From positions 2,751,911 to 2,815,910 of the forward strand of contig NZ_KI912268.1 of the NCBI RefSeq assembly GCF_000242615.2: DNA of 64,000 nt, read 5' to 3'. This DNA is from Holophaga foetida DSM 6591 (lineage in GTDB: Bacteria > Acidobacteriota > Holophagae > Holophagales > Holophagaceae). Positions 7,772 to 16,987 of the stretch are shown one piece after another; position 1 is the stretch's first letter; each line of letters starts with the position of its first letter. The position numbers and the translations under genes were made by a program. The notes below the pieces were generated by a model. It searched no databases. It had not been told where the DNA came from and was given only the letters and a program-made list of their open reading frames with translations.

Positions 7772-8146
7772 CTACACTTCGGCGACCAATTCGATCTCAA
7801 CCTTGGCCCCCTTGGGCAGGGCGGCGACCTGGACGGTGCTGCGGGCGGGCTTGGCGCTGCCGAGGTGCTTCTCGTAGACGGCGTTGAAGGCCGCGAAATC
7901 GGCGAGGTCCGTAAGGAATACGGTGGTCTTGACCACCCGGTCCCAACCGGTGCCTGCGGCCGCCAGGATGGCGTCCAGGTTCTGGAGCACGCGTTCGGTC
8001 TGAGGTTCGATGGGCCCCGTCACCATCTCCATGGTTTCGGGGATCAGGGGAATCTGTCCGGCGGTGAAGAGAAGGCTGCCGGTGATGTGCGCCTGGCTGT
8101 AAGGACCGATGGCGGCGGGGGCAGAGGGGGTGCTGATGAGGCGCAT
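7772..8146 (-). CDS. ridA: RidA family enamine/imine deaminase
   Basis: The start at ATG 8146 follows AAAGGA and gives the usual 124-residue RidA length; an upstream in-frame start would only add unrelated sequence. Family features are ISTPSAPAAIGPYSQA, LFTAGQIPLIPETMEMV, LDAILAAAGTGWDRVVKTTVFL and, near the end, the substrate-binding Arg in ARSTVQV followed by EIELVA. RidA hydrolyses 2-aminoacrylate and related imines released by PLP enzymes, in the cytoplasm as a trimer. It is monocistronic here. Confidence 0.93.
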   Translation of the reverse strand: MRLISTPSAPAAIGPYSQAHITGSLLFTAGQIPLIPETMEMVTGPIEPQTERVLQNLDAILAAAGTGWDRVVKTTVFLTDLADFAAFNAVYEKHLGSAKPARSTVQVAALPKGAKVEIELVAEV

Positions 8147-8201
8147 GGCTGTCCTTTCAATCCGGGGGAGGTGCGGGTGTTGCGGATGGATAGGTACTGA
8201 T

Positions 8202-8230
8202 TCTCCGCGCACTCCGCGTTTCCGCGTGAG
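8202..8230. repeat. GCGGAG-family short repeat (single arm)
   Basis: TCCGC recurs at 8204, 8213 and 8221. On the minus strand the stretch reads as three GCGGA units at 8-9 nt spacing, ending near the SWIM gene. It is clearly related to the palindrome at 37108-37176. Confidence 0.7.
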
Positions 8231-8241
8231 GCATTCTTTAC

Positions 8242-9207
8242 TCAGGCCTTCTTCGACCAGCGCCGTTTGCGGTTGCGCCAAGCCTTGGGACGGGGATTGG
8301 CGACCGGCATGGGGCTTTCGAAGGGGGAGGGGGCCGAGGCCTCCTGGGCTCCTTCGGCGTCTTCCAGGTTCCCCACCCCTTCCTCGATCTGCTGCTTCAC
8401 CATCTGGGCGGTGCGGTGCATGAGGGCCGCCAGGCAGAGGCTGGCCTCGATGCGCGCGTGGGGCAGGGGGCCCAGCTGGATGAAGACCGCCGGGTCCGAG
8501 GGGATCTCCCGGGAGATGGTGACCTCCGGGAGGGGCCCCTGGAGGGCGTCATAGGCCTCTTCGGTGCTGCGGAGCCATGGCTCCGCCATCGGGCGGCGCT
8601 GCCTCAGGAGGTCCTCCAGGGGGGTGACCTTCTTGGGGCGACCCCGCTTGCGGGGGGCAACCTCGACGGGAGCTGCGTCCATCTTGGCCTGGAGGGCGTC
8701 CAGGACCTCCTCCCGGGTCTTGCCACGGAGGTCGAAGAGGAGCCAGGGATCGCGGTCCAGGGCCTCGGCCATGATGTAGCAGACCGCGGCTACGTGCTTG
8801 CAGGGGTTGGCCCAGTCGGGGCAGTCGCAGTGGGTCTGGAGTTCCTTGGGAACCCTGGGATAGAGGCTGGCGCCGGCCTCCCGGAAGGTCTCGTCGAGGC
8901 CCTGAGGCATTTCACCCGCCAGGAGGCTGGCCACGAAGCGGCTCTCCTGGTGGATGCGGTCCAGGGCCTTTTCCCACTGGGCCGAGGTCAGGGCCGGGAG
9001 GCCCAGGGTGACGTTGTAGGTCTTGCGGCCGTGGACCTTGGCCTGGATTTCGCCGGGCACCACCACGAAGTGGCTGACGGCCCCTTCCTCGGCGTATTTT
9101 TTCCCCCGGGGGAGGCGGTTCTCGTAGTCGTCCCCCAGCTTCTCCAGGCCGCTGATCCAGAGCTTGCCCCACCAGGTGGTGCCAAAGCGTTCGCTGAACT
9201 GGATCAT
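8242..9207 (-). CDS. SWIM zinc-finger protein
   Basis: The 321-residue protein carries a SWIM motif near residue 130: CDCPDWANPCKH, matching CxCx(n)CxH, which binds zinc and mediates nucleic-acid or protein contacts. The N-terminal region (MIQFSERFGTTWWGKLWIS) is typical of the SWIM protein encoded beside bacterial SNF2 helicases. The C-terminal tail is basic (RPKAWRNRKRRWSKK), consistent with nucleic-acid binding. Its ATG overlaps the stop of the SNF2 gene by 4 nt, so the two products are made together and probably act as a complex. The biological process of this conserved pair is not established. Confidence 0.88.
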   Translation of the reverse strand: MIQFSERFGTTWWGKLWISGLEKLGDDYENRLPRGKKYAEEGAVSHFVVVPGEIQAKVHGRKTYNVTLGLPALTSAQWEKALDRIHQESRFVASLLAGEMPQGLDETFREAGASLYPRVPKELQTHCDCPDWANPCKHVAAVCYIMAEALDRDPWLLFDLRGKTREEVLDALQAKMDAAPVEVAPRKRGRPKKVTPLEDLLRQRRPMAEPWLRSTEEAYDALQGPLPEVTISREIPSDPAVFIQLGPLPHARIEASLCLAALMHRTAQMVKQQIEEGVGNLEDAEGAQEASAPSPFESPMPVANPRPKAWRNRKRRWSKKA

Positions 9208-12200
9208 GAGATCACCCCCTTGCGGCTCGGGGCCTTTGGTTTCCGTTTGGCTGGAGCTTTGGGTGCCTTGGGTTTGGCGACCTTGCCGGGTTCCTGGGCT
9301 TCCGCCTCTTCCTCTTCCGGCTCTTCAACGGGCGGTGGCTCCGGTGCCGGAGGGTGGGGAGGCAGGGCGTGTCCATTCCCGTTCCCGTTCTCCTCGTCGC
9401 CCATGATGTCGGCGTCGGGTTCCAGGGCCACAAGGCGGCGCAGGGAATCGTCATCGAGTTCCGTGAGCCAGCCCTCGCCCGTGCCGACCACGCGATCCGC
9501 CAAGTCCCGCTTGGACTCCAGGATGGCGTCGATCTTCTCCTCCAGGGTGCCCATGGTGATGAGCTTGTGGACCTGGACATTGCGGGTCTGGCCGATACGG
9601 TAGGTGCGGTCCGTGGCCTGGTCCTCCACCGCCGGGTTCCACCAGCGGTCGAAGTGGAAGACGTGGGTGGCGGCGGTGAGGTTCAGACCCACGCCTCCGG
9701 CCTTGAGGCTGAGGAGCAGGATCGGCGCGGAGTCGGCGTCCTCCTGGAAGCTGCGGACCATTTCGTCCCGCTGATCGCGGGTGGTTCCACCGTGGAGGAA
9801 GGGGGGTTCGAAGCCCAGGACATCCTTGAGGTGCACCTGGAGCCGGTCGCCCATCTCCTTGAACTGGGTGAAGATGAGGGCGCGGTCGCCGATCTCCACC
9901 ACCTCTTCCAGCATCTCGGTCATGCGTTCCAGCTTGCCGCTCCGGCCCTTGTAGGGACCGGTCTGGCGCAGGAAGTGGCTTGGGTGGTTGCAGATCTGCT
10001 TGAGGTGGGTGAGGAGGGCGAGGATGCGGCCCCGGCGCTCGATGCCGCTGACGGCGGCCAGGTCCTTGTCCATCTGCTCCACCCTGGTCTGATAGAGGGC
10101 GGCCTGCTCTTTGGTGAGCTGGGTGTAGACCTTCATCTCCTGCTTCTCGGGCAGATCCTGGATGATGTTCCGATCCGTCTTGAGGCGGCGGAGGATGAAG
10201 GGGCCCACCCGCTGGCGCAGGTCCTGGGCGGCGTCGGGGTCCCGGTATTTCTCGATGGGGGTAGCGAAGCACTCCTTGAAGGTGCTTTCGCTGCCGAGAT
10301 AGCCCGGGAGGACGAAGGCCAGGATGGACCAGAGCTCCGAGAGGCGGTTCTCGATGGGGGTGCCCGTGAGGGCCAGCTTGAAGGGGGCCCGGATGCGGCG
10401 CACGGCCTTGGCCTGGGCGCTTCCGGCGTTCTTGATGGCCTGAGCCTCGTCCACCACCACCATGCCCCAGGCGCGGTTGCCGAAAATCTCCTCCTCCCGC
10501 CGGATCACACCGTAGGTGGTGAGCACCACCGTGTGGGGGATGAAGGTGGCGGGCAGCACCTCGCGGTTGTTGCCGTGGTGCACGAAGAAGGGCAGCCCGG
10601 GGGCGAACTTCTCGATCTCGCGCTCCCAGTTGCCCAGGAGCGAAGTGGGGCAGATGAGCAGGGTCGGTGGCCCGAACTGGGGGCTCTGGGCCTGGCGATG
10701 GAGGAGCATGGCCAGGACCTCGATGGTCTTGCCCAGACCCATGTCGTCCGCCAGGATGCCGCCGAGACCGAGGCGGGAGAGGCCTTCCAGCCAAGCCAGG
10801 CCCCGAAGCTGGTAGGGGCGCAGCTGACCCCGGAACTCCCGGGGCTGGGTGATGGGCTTGTCCGGCAGGTTCTTGAGCTCGGCCAGGGCCGAGCCGAAGT
10901 CTCCGGCCACCTCGACCTCGATGGCCTCGCTGACGCCGGGAATGCGCGCCGTTCCCGTGAGGGCCGCCGCCAGGGCTTCGCCCCGGGTCATGCTCTCGAA
11001 TCCCGCACCGCGGCTGGCCTGGATGACCGCCGTGATCTGCTTGAGGGTCTCGGGGTCCAGGGCCACCCACTTGCCCTTCCAGGCCACCAGGGGGTGCTTG
11101 AGGCTGGCCATCTGGGCGAAGTCCTCCAGTCCCAGCTGATCGTCCCCCAGCATGAGGGACCAGTCGGCGCTGACACTGCCCTCCAGGCCCTCCTGGGTCT
11201 GTGCCGTCTTGCTTTCCGAAAGGCTGCGGGCGCCCAGGCGGACCTTGGCGCGGAGGCGCCGGGCGCCCCCCAGTTCGGCCATCTCCTCCGGAGTGTGGAT
11301 GAGGAAGCCTGCCTCCTTCAACTGAGTGGCACCTCGCGTAAGGAAGGTCCAGGCTTCGGTGGGTGAGAGCTTGAGGTCCTCGGGCTTCTGTCCCGAGAGG
11401 GCCCCCTGAAGCGCGGGGAAGAAAGGGACGGCCCGGGCGAGGCCCCGCAGGAGCACCTTCCGGGCTTCCATGGCCACCAGCTCGGTGCCGGGCTCCCAGA
11501 GGCGGGAGACCGGAATGAAGTCGCCCTCCTGGGTCTCCAGGCCCACCCGCAGGCACCAGCCTGCCTCGGAGAGACGGTCGGCCTCCTGGATGGCATCCTT
11601 GCCGGGGGGCAGGGGTGGGGCCTCCAGCCGGAGGCTGGGGCGGATCCACTGGATGCGGGCACCTTCGCTCCACTGCTCCATCTGCTCGCCCAGGGTCCGC
11701 TCCGTGACCCCCACGGTGGGGAATTCGCTCATGGGGTGACTGAGTGCCACCATGATCCGTTCATCCCATGGCAGGCGGTCCCGCTTATGGCCCCGCAGGC
11801 GATGGATGAGGCCCAGGCGGGGATCCTCCCCCTGTCGCAGGGTTCCGGCGGCGAAGCGCACCAGGAAGTCGGCGCCGTCCTCCAGGAAGGCACGCACCAG
11901 GGCGTCGGCACCCGGGGGCATGGCGAGATCGTCGTCCACTTCCTCGGGCTCCAGGCCTCCCAGGGTCATGCCCTTGGTGAAGACCCACATATCGTCTTCC
12001 GGGAAGGCCAGCACCGAGGGGGGGATGGCCTTGACCAGCCTGTCCAGGGCTTCGCGGTCCGAAGGGCTGGTGAGGCTGATGCCCCAGGTGGCCCGCCAGG
12101 GCTGGTGGGTGGTGGTGAGTTGGGGCAGGACCGCTCCGCGGATCACGAAGGACTGGAGCAGGCGCAGGGCCGAGGCCCAGAAGGCCAGGCTGCCGCCCAC

Positions 12201-12455
12201 GCGTTCGCCATCGGTGGGCAGGCTGGCCAGCCAGGGGAGGGCCCGCTGCCACCGGAGGGGGACCGTGTGGGTCTCCAGGAGAGAGGAATCGGGCAGGAAG
12301 ATCCGAGCCCGGGCTGGGGTGAGGCGGTCACGGCCATGGAGGTTGCCGGGGAGGGTCCGGAGAACCCGCTGCCAGGCATGGGGATCCGCATCCCCAGGGA
12401 GGCAGATCACGAAGCCACGATCCATGGGCCGGTACTGAAGAATGGGGCGAATCAT
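9204..12455 (-). CDS. SNF2-family DEAD/DEAH-like helicase
   Basis: The 1083-residue protein has a long N-terminal SNF2-associated region (about 1-530) and then a Swi2/Snf2 ATPase: motif I LADDMGLGKTIEVLAM, motif II VVVDEAQAIKNAGS, motif III LALTGTPIENRLSELW, motif V KAGGVGLNLTAATHV and motif VI TDRTYRIGQTRNVQVH. The C-terminal tail is acidic, then Lys/Pro-rich and probably disordered. RapA-like enzymes of this class move along duplex DNA and remodel protein-DNA complexes. It is the first gene of a two-gene unit with the SWIM protein and is divergent from rpiB, with 47 bp between. Confidence 0.93.
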   Translation of the reverse strand: MIRPILQYRPMDRGFVICLPGDADPHAWQRVLRTLPGNLHGRDRLTPARARIFLPDSSLLETHTVPLRWQRALPWLASLPTDGERVGGSLAFWASALRLLQSFVIRGAVLPQLTTTHQPWRATWGISLTSPSDREALDRLVKAIPPSVLAFPEDDMWVFTKGMTLGGLEPEEVDDDLAMPPGADALVRAFLEDGADFLVRFAAGTLRQGEDPRLGLIHRLRGHKRDRLPWDERIMVALSHPMSEFPTVGVTERTLGEQMEQWSEGARIQWIRPSLRLEAPPLPPGKDAIQEADRLSEAGWCLRVGLETQEGDFIPVSRLWEPGTELVAMEARKVLLRGLARAVPFFPALQGALSGQKPEDLKLSPTEAWTFLTRGATQLKEAGFLIHTPEEMAELGGARRLRAKVRLGARSLSESKTAQTQEGLEGSVSADWSLMLGDDQLGLEDFAQMASLKHPLVAWKGKWVALDPETLKQITAVIQASRGAGFESMTRGEALAAALTGTARIPGVSEAIEVEVAGDFGSALAELKNLPDKPITQPREFRGQLRPYQLRGLAWLEGLSRLGLGGILADDMGLGKTIEVLAMLLHRQAQSPQFGPPTLLICPTSLLGNWEREIEKFAPGLPFFVHHGNNREVLPATFIPHTVVLTTYGVIRREEEIFGNRAWGMVVVDEAQAIKNAGSAQAKAVRRIRAPFKLALTGTPIENRLSELWSILAFVLPGYLGSESTFKECFATPIEKYRDPDAAQDLRQRVGPFILRRLKTDRNIIQDLPEKQEMKVYTQLTKEQAALYQTRVEQMDKDLAAVSGIERRGRILALLTHLKQICNHPSHFLRQTGPYKGRSGKLERMTEMLEEVVEIGDRALIFTQFKEMGDRLQVHLKDVLGFEPPFLHGGTTRDQRDEMVRSFQEDADSAPILLLSLKAGGVGLNLTAATHVFHFDRWWNPAVEDQATDRTYRIGQTRNVQVHKLITMGTLEEKIDAILESKRDLADRVVGTGEGWLTELDDDSLRRLVALEPDADIMGDEENGNGNGHALPPHPPAPEPPPVEEPEEEEAEAQEPGKVAKPKAPKAPAKRKPKAPSRKGVIS

Positions 12456-12502
12456 AGGGCGACCCCGACCCGTTCAGCTACCCTGGTAAGGGGAGCCACA
12501 TT

Positions 12503-12928
12503 ATGAAAATCGGATTTGCGAGCGATCATGCAGGTTACGACCTCAAGGAGCGTCTGAAGGCATGGGCCATTGCCCAGGGGCACGAGGCGGTGGACTTTGG
12601 TACCGATGGTCCTGCCTCAGTGGATTACCCGGATTTTGCGCACCGGGCTGCGACAGCGAAAGAAAAGTGGGAAAGGCTGGTTCTGGTGTGCGGTTCCGGT
12701 ATCGGCATCAGCATTGCTGCCAACCGCCATGCCGGCATCCGCTGCGCCCTGGTGACCTCCCACGAGCACGCGCAACTGGCCAGACAGCACAATGACGCGA
12801 ACGCCATCGCCTTTGGCCAGCGGCTTACAGATCCGCTCCAGGCTGAATCTTACCTCAAAACCTTCCTGGAAACGCCATTCGAAAACGGAAGGCACCAGGG
12901 CCGGGTGGATAAGATCGAAATCATTTAG
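12503..12928 (+). CDS. rpiB: Ribose-5-phosphate isomerase B
   Basis: The 141-residue protein has the RpiB/LacAB fold signature: MKIGFASDHAGYDLKE at the start, VCGSGIGISIAANRHAGIRCAL with the catalytic Cys region, and SHEHAQLARQHNDANAIAFGQR. It interconverts ribose-5-phosphate and ribulose-5-phosphate in the pentose phosphate pathway. rph follows after 12 bp, so the two are likely co-transcribed; the patatin gene overlaps rph. Confidence 0.95.
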   Translation: MKIGFASDHAGYDLKERLKAWAIAQGHEAVDFGTDGPASVDYPDFAHRAATAKEKWERLVLVCGSGIGISIAANRHAGIRCALVTSHEHAQLARQHNDANAIAFGQRLTDPLQAESYLKTFLETPFENGRHQGRVDKIEII

Positions 12929-12940
12929 GAGAGGAAGCGC

Positions 12941-13657
12941 ATGCGGCAGTCTGAAGAACGGAGACCCCTCACCCTCGAACTGGGGGTCCAGCTCCACGCG
13001 GCGGGCTCCTGCCTGGTGCGCATGGGGAACACCCATGTCCTCTGCTCGGCCAGCCTGGAGGAGAAGGTGCCGGGCTGGATGAAGGGCAAGGGACGGGGCT
13101 GGATCACCGCCGAATATGGGATGCTGCCAGGGGCCACCCACACCCGTACGGATCGCGAGGCAGCCCGGGGCAAGCAGCAGGGCCGGACCGTGGAGATCCA
13201 GCGACTCATTGGCCGTGCCCTTCGCCAGGCCGTGGATCTCGAGGCCCTGGGAGAGCGGCAGATCACCCTAGACTGCGATGTGCTCAACGCCGATGGCGGT
13301 ACCCGCTGCGCTGCCATCACCGGGGCCTGGGTGGCCCTGGCGGTGGCACTGCGCAGGGCGGGGCTGGCATCGGCCCTGGTACGCCAAGTGGCGGCGGTGA
13401 GCATCGGTGTGGTGGAAGCCGGTGAGGGACGCCAAGGCCTTCTCCTGGATCTGGAGTACGAAGAGGATCACCTGGCGGCCGTGGACAGCAACCTGGTGGC
13501 CACCCGCGCCATCCAGGGCGGGGAGCTGGAGCTGGTGGAATTCCAGTCCACGGGCGAGGGGCGCAGCTTCACGCGGGCTGAGGCCCAGGCTCTGGTGGAC
13601 CTCGGGCTTCGGGGTTGCGGAGCCCTCATGGAGGCCCAGCAGCAGGTTCTGGGATGA
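12941..13657 (+). CDS. rph: RNase PH (tRNA 3'-end phosphorolytic exoribonuclease)
   Basis: The 238-residue protein shows RNase PH signatures from the first residues (MRQSEERRPLTLELG), VRMGNTHVLCSASLEEKVPGW, EYGMLPGATHTRTDREAARGKQ, RLIGRALRQAVDLEALGERQI and the active-site stretch LDCDVLNADGGTRCAAITGA. It trims tRNA 3' ends using phosphate. GAGAGGAAG precedes the ATG. Its stop overlaps the start of the patatin gene (ATGA), so the third gene of this unit is coupled. Confidence 0.96.
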   Translation: MRQSEERRPLTLELGVQLHAAGSCLVRMGNTHVLCSASLEEKVPGWMKGKGRGWITAEYGMLPGATHTRTDREAARGKQQGRTVEIQRLIGRALRQAVDLEALGERQITLDCDVLNADGGTRCAAITGAWVALAVALRRAGLASALVRQVAAVSIGVVEAGEGRQGLLLDLEYEEDHLAAVDSNLVATRAIQGGELELVEFQSTGEGRSFTRAEAQALVDLGLRGCGALMEAQQQVLG

Positions 13658-16350
13658 TTGCCCGGGGCCTTCTGGCGCTGGCCTCTCTGAGCCTGGCGGC
13701 CGCGCCGGAGCCCACCCCGGTACCCGTGCCGGTCACCCTCCTCCCGCCGGACTACATCTTCCACTTCACACCCAGGGTCCAGGTGCCAGGGCTCCCCAGG
13801 ACCTCCCTTGTGCTCAGCGGGGGCGGGGCTCGGGGTATTGCCCATATCGGGGTTATCCAGCGTCTCGAGGAACTGGGGTACCCGATCGATACCGTGGCGG
13901 GCACCAGCGCCGGTTCCCTGGTGGGTGCCCTCTATGCCTGCGGCTATTCGGGTCGGGAGATCGAGGCCCTCTTCACCCGTGTGGACTTCAACCAGGCCTT
14001 TCTGGATCCGCTCCAGCGCAGTCCTGGCAGCACCCTGGAGGAACAGGAGTCGGATAACGGCACCCTCATCTCCGTGGAGGTGGACCGGGGCCGCCCCAGC
14101 TTCGCCCTGGGGCTGAGGAACGGGGGTGAGATTCAGCGGACCCTAGAAGGCCTCCTGGCCCGGGGCAGCTACTTCAGTGGCGGGGACTTCGATCGCCTCC
14201 GGGTCCCTCTCCGGGTGGTGGCCACCAATCTCTCCACGGGCAAGCCCAAGGTCTTCGCCAAGGGCGATCTGGTGGAGGCGCTCCGTGCTTCCATGGCGGT
14301 CTGGGGGGCCTTCCGCCCCGTGGTCATCGAGGAACAGCCGTTCGTGGACGGGGCGATGTCGGAGAACATCCCAGTCCTGACGGCCAGGGAAGCCTTCCAC
14401 CAGGATCTCACCCTGGCGGTGGATGTGAGCAATCCCATGGTGCAGGACAGTCCCAGCAACTTCTTTTCGGTGACCGCCCGGGCCCTGGACCTCGCCATCG
14501 AGCGGCAACAGGACCTGAGCCGGGCCGCCGCCAGTATGGTGATCCGGCCGAAACTCACGATCGTGCCCTTTGCCAACTACGGTGAGCAGGTGCCAGAGCT
14601 GGTCCGGGCCGGGCGGGAAGCTCTGGATGCCCGGATCGGGGAACTGGGGCGTCTGGTCCTTGCTTCCATGGGGGAGGCGGAGATTCCGGGAGCCCGGCGT
14701 GTCGAAATCTGCGGGGTCCGTTCGGAGTCCCTCCAGAGGACCCTGGCCGCTCTCCTGAAGCCTGGGGAGCCCGTCCGGATGAGGCATGCCCAAGTCCTTC
14801 TCCAGCAGGCCCTGGTGCACGGCCTGGCCAAGTCCGGTAGTGTGGCCCTCTCCGGGGATCTGCTTCAGGTCCGCCTGGAGCCCTACGCTCCCGTGCGCCG
14901 CCTGGAAGTGGAGGCCCCGGATGGATGGAAGGCAACCTTCCAGGCAGAGCTGGCGGCCCAATGCCCCCTGGGGGAGGCGTACAATCCTCAGCGATTCGGC
15001 CATCTCCTGGAGCGTTGGGTCCACCGGATGGTCGTGGACGGCAGCCCCCTGGTGGACGCCAGGGGCAGCGGCTTTGATGAGGCCAGTGGAACCCTGAAGG
15101 TGCTGCTCCGCCAGCCCCTGTTGCGGGGGCTGGAGGTCCGGGATGGTCGGGAGCGCGACCGGCGCTACCTGGAAGATCTGCTGGGGCCCCTGAAGGGGCG
15201 TCCCCTCCGGGTTCGTGAACTGCGCAACAACATCTACCTGGCGGAACGGCGCCTCAAGCTGTCGGAACTCCGATACCAGCTGCGGCCTACGGTGAATCCC
15301 CTCACCGGAGAGGAGGGCGTGGAACTGGTGCTGGTGCCCATTCCGCGCAAAATCTACGCCGTGGACTTCACCCTGGGTTTCGAATCCACCCTGGGGAGCC
15401 AGGTGGGCTGCGTCTACACCACCCGCGACTTTCTGGGCACCGGGGCCGAACTGGAGCTTGGCGGGGGTCTGAACCGTCTCCAGCAGCAGGCGCGGCTGGT
15501 GGCCCAGGAGTCCTTCCGGGCCTTCCCCGGGGCTGGTCTGGAGGCCAGGGCCTCCTGGCTGGACCAGCGGCTGGAGCCCCGTCTTAGCCTGGAGTCCGGG
15601 ACCCAGACCAACGAGTTCCGTTTCGGGGAAGTGGGGCTTGGCAGCTACTTCCGCTTCGGCCGCCTGGGGCAGGGCAAGGCCACCCTGGAGGCGAGCCAGC
15701 GCTGGGGCGAGCATCGGCAGGGCGATACCTGGACTCCGCATCGCTCTCTCGCACTGGAGCTCTCCGGTGAGTGGGACAACCTGGACCGCCACACCTTCCC
15801 TGAGCAGGGGCACCTCCTCCGGGCGCGCATCGGCCGGGGTCTGGCCCAGGACACCGCGACCCCCTTCCGCTTCGGCTACCTGCGTTCCCGCAATCTCTAC
15901 CCGCTGGCGGAACTGGACCCCTCTACCCGGGTGGGCCTGGATCTGGACGGCGAGTGGGGTTACGGCAAGGATCTTCCGCTGGATCAGTGGTGGACGGTCG
16001 GAGGACCGGCTTTCCTGGTGGGCAGCCGGGCCATGGAGTGCCTTACTCCCGGGTTTGCCGTAGGGCGAGTGGGTCTGCCCATCCGCACCAACGGTCCCAT
16101 CGGCCTTTCGCTTCAGGTGGTGCCCCGCTTCGACTACGCCTGTTTCTCCGCCGCCCCTGGCCAGCTCTTCAGCGGCACCCGGGCCATGGGCCATGGTCTG
16201 CTGGTGCGCACCATGGTGGCTAAGTTCTACGTGGAACTCTCCTACGGATTCCTCAGGACCTATGCGCCTGATCGGGGCTGGAGCCGCTACAGCGGCAGTT
16301 TCGACGCCCTCATTGGCACCCGGCCCTTCGATCTGTGGCGGAGGAGATAG
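13654..16350 (+). CDS. Patatin-like phospholipase with POTRA and outer-membrane beta-barrel (PlpD / type Vd-like)
   Basis: The start is ATG 13654, overlapping the rph stop; it opens with a signal peptide (LLALASLSLAAAPEP). The 898-residue protein has a patatin domain (about 50-330) with the oxyanion loop GGGARG, nucleophile motif GTSAG (residues 83-87) and catalytic Asp in VDGAMSENIP (about 232). A POTRA-like stretch follows around 470-570, and the last third is rich in alternating, aromatic-ended strands as in BamA-type 16-strand barrels, ending in FDLWRRR rather than a classical terminal Phe. This is the arrangement of Pseudomonas PlpD, which displays or releases a lipase at the surface. 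Substrate is unknown. Confidence 0.88.
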   Translation: MIARGLLALASLSLAAAPEPTPVPVPVTLLPPDYIFHFTPRVQVPGLPRTSLVLSGGGARGIAHIGVIQRLEELGYPIDTVAGTSAGSLVGALYACGYSGREIEALFTRVDFNQAFLDPLQRSPGSTLEEQESDNGTLISVEVDRGRPSFALGLRNGGEIQRTLEGLLARGSYFSGGDFDRLRVPLRVVATNLSTGKPKVFAKGDLVEALRASMAVWGAFRPVVIEEQPFVDGAMSENIPVLTAREAFHQDLTLAVDVSNPMVQDSPSNFFSVTARALDLAIERQQDLSRAAASMVIRPKLTIVPFANYGEQVPELVRAGREALDARIGELGRLVLASMGEAEIPGARRVEICGVRSESLQRTLAALLKPGEPVRMRHAQVLLQQALVHGLAKSGSVALSGDLLQVRLEPYAPVRRLEVEAPDGWKATFQAELAAQCPLGEAYNPQRFGHLLERWVHRMVVDGSPLVDARGSGFDEASGTLKVLLRQPLLRGLEVRDGRERDRRYLEDLLGPLKGRPLRVRELRNNIYLAERRLKLSELRYQLRPTVNPLTGEEGVELVLVPIPRKIYAVDFTLGFESTLGSQVGCVYTTRDFLGTGAELELGGGLNRLQQQARLVAQESFRAFPGAGLEARASWLDQRLEPRLSLESGTQTNEFRFGEVGLGSYFRFGRLGQGKATLEASQRWGEHRQGDTWTPHRSLALELSGEWDNLDRHTFPEQGHLLRARIGRGLAQDTATPFRFGYLRSRNLYPLAELDPSTRVGLDLDGEWGYGKDLPLDQWWTVGGPAFLVGSRAMECLTPGFAVGRVGLPIRTNGPIGLSLQVVPRFDYACFSAAPGQLFSGTRAMGHGLLVRTMVAKFYVELSYGFLRTYAPDRGWSRYSGSFDALIGTRPFDLWRRR

Positions 16351-16351
16351 C

Positions 16352-16987
16352 TCAGCGGAGCTGCTTCAGGACCTCGATCGCCCCGTCCACCATGAACTGG
16401 ACGCCGATTGCCGCCAGGAGCAGGCCCATGATGCGCTCGAGGACAGCGATGCCGCTGCGCCCGAGGAGGCGCTGGATGGGGTCCGCAGTGCGCAGCAGCA
16501 GGTAGGCGATCAGGCAGGTGAGGGCGGTGGAGACGATGACGGGAATGATGGCGTGCAAGGTCCCGCCTCGCCCCGCCAGAACCATGACTGTGACGATGGA
16601 GCCGGGGCCCGCCAGGAGGGGGATGGCCAGAGGCACGATGGCCACATCGGCCTTGGACTCGAACTCGATTTCCTCCTCCGGGGAGGAGCGGGTGCGGGTG
16701 GGTTGGGCCCGGAGCATGTCTATGGCGGTCATCAGGAGCAGGAAGCCTCCGGCGATCCGCATGGCGGGCCAGGTGATCCCGAAGAGCTTGAAGACCAGTC
16801 CCCCGAAAACGGCGAAGAAGGCCAGGATGCCGAAGGCCAGAAGGGTGGCGCGTTTGGCCATGGCCAAGCGTTTCTCCCGGGGGTTGTGGGAGGTAATGGC
16901 GATGAAGATGGGCACCAGACCCAGGGGATCCACGATGAAGAAGATGGCCGAGAAGGTGACCAGGAAGGTGCTGAGGTGCGCCATCAT
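16352..16987 (-). CDS. marC: MarC family integral membrane protein
   Basis: The 211-residue protein has about six membrane segments and the MarC hallmarks FFIVDPLGLVPIFIAIT near the N-terminus and VPLAIPLLAGPGSIVTVMVLAG in the second half; the two NPxG/PLxxP-like turns mark the internal duplication. Function of this family is unresolved; the old link to multiple antibiotic resistance was not upheld. Its start overlaps the stop of the HAD gene by 4 nt, so it is the last gene of a pilD-HAD-marC unit. Confidence 0.92.
   Translation of the reverse strand: MMAHLSTFLVTFSAIFFIVDPLGLVPIFIAITSHNPREKRLAMAKRATLLAFGILAFFAVFGGLVFKLFGITWPAMRIAGGFLLLMTAIDMLRAQPTRTRSSPEEEIEFESKADVAIVPLAIPLLAGPGSIVTVMVLAGRGGTLHAIIPVIVSTALTCLIAYLLLRTADPIQRLLGRSGIAVLERIMGLLLAAIGVQFMVDGAIEVLKQLR

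Noticed and set aside
9354..11366. A 670-codon plus-strand frame antisense to the SNF2 gene
   Set aside because: Same explanation: shadow of a high-GC gene, no motif and no ribosome binding site.
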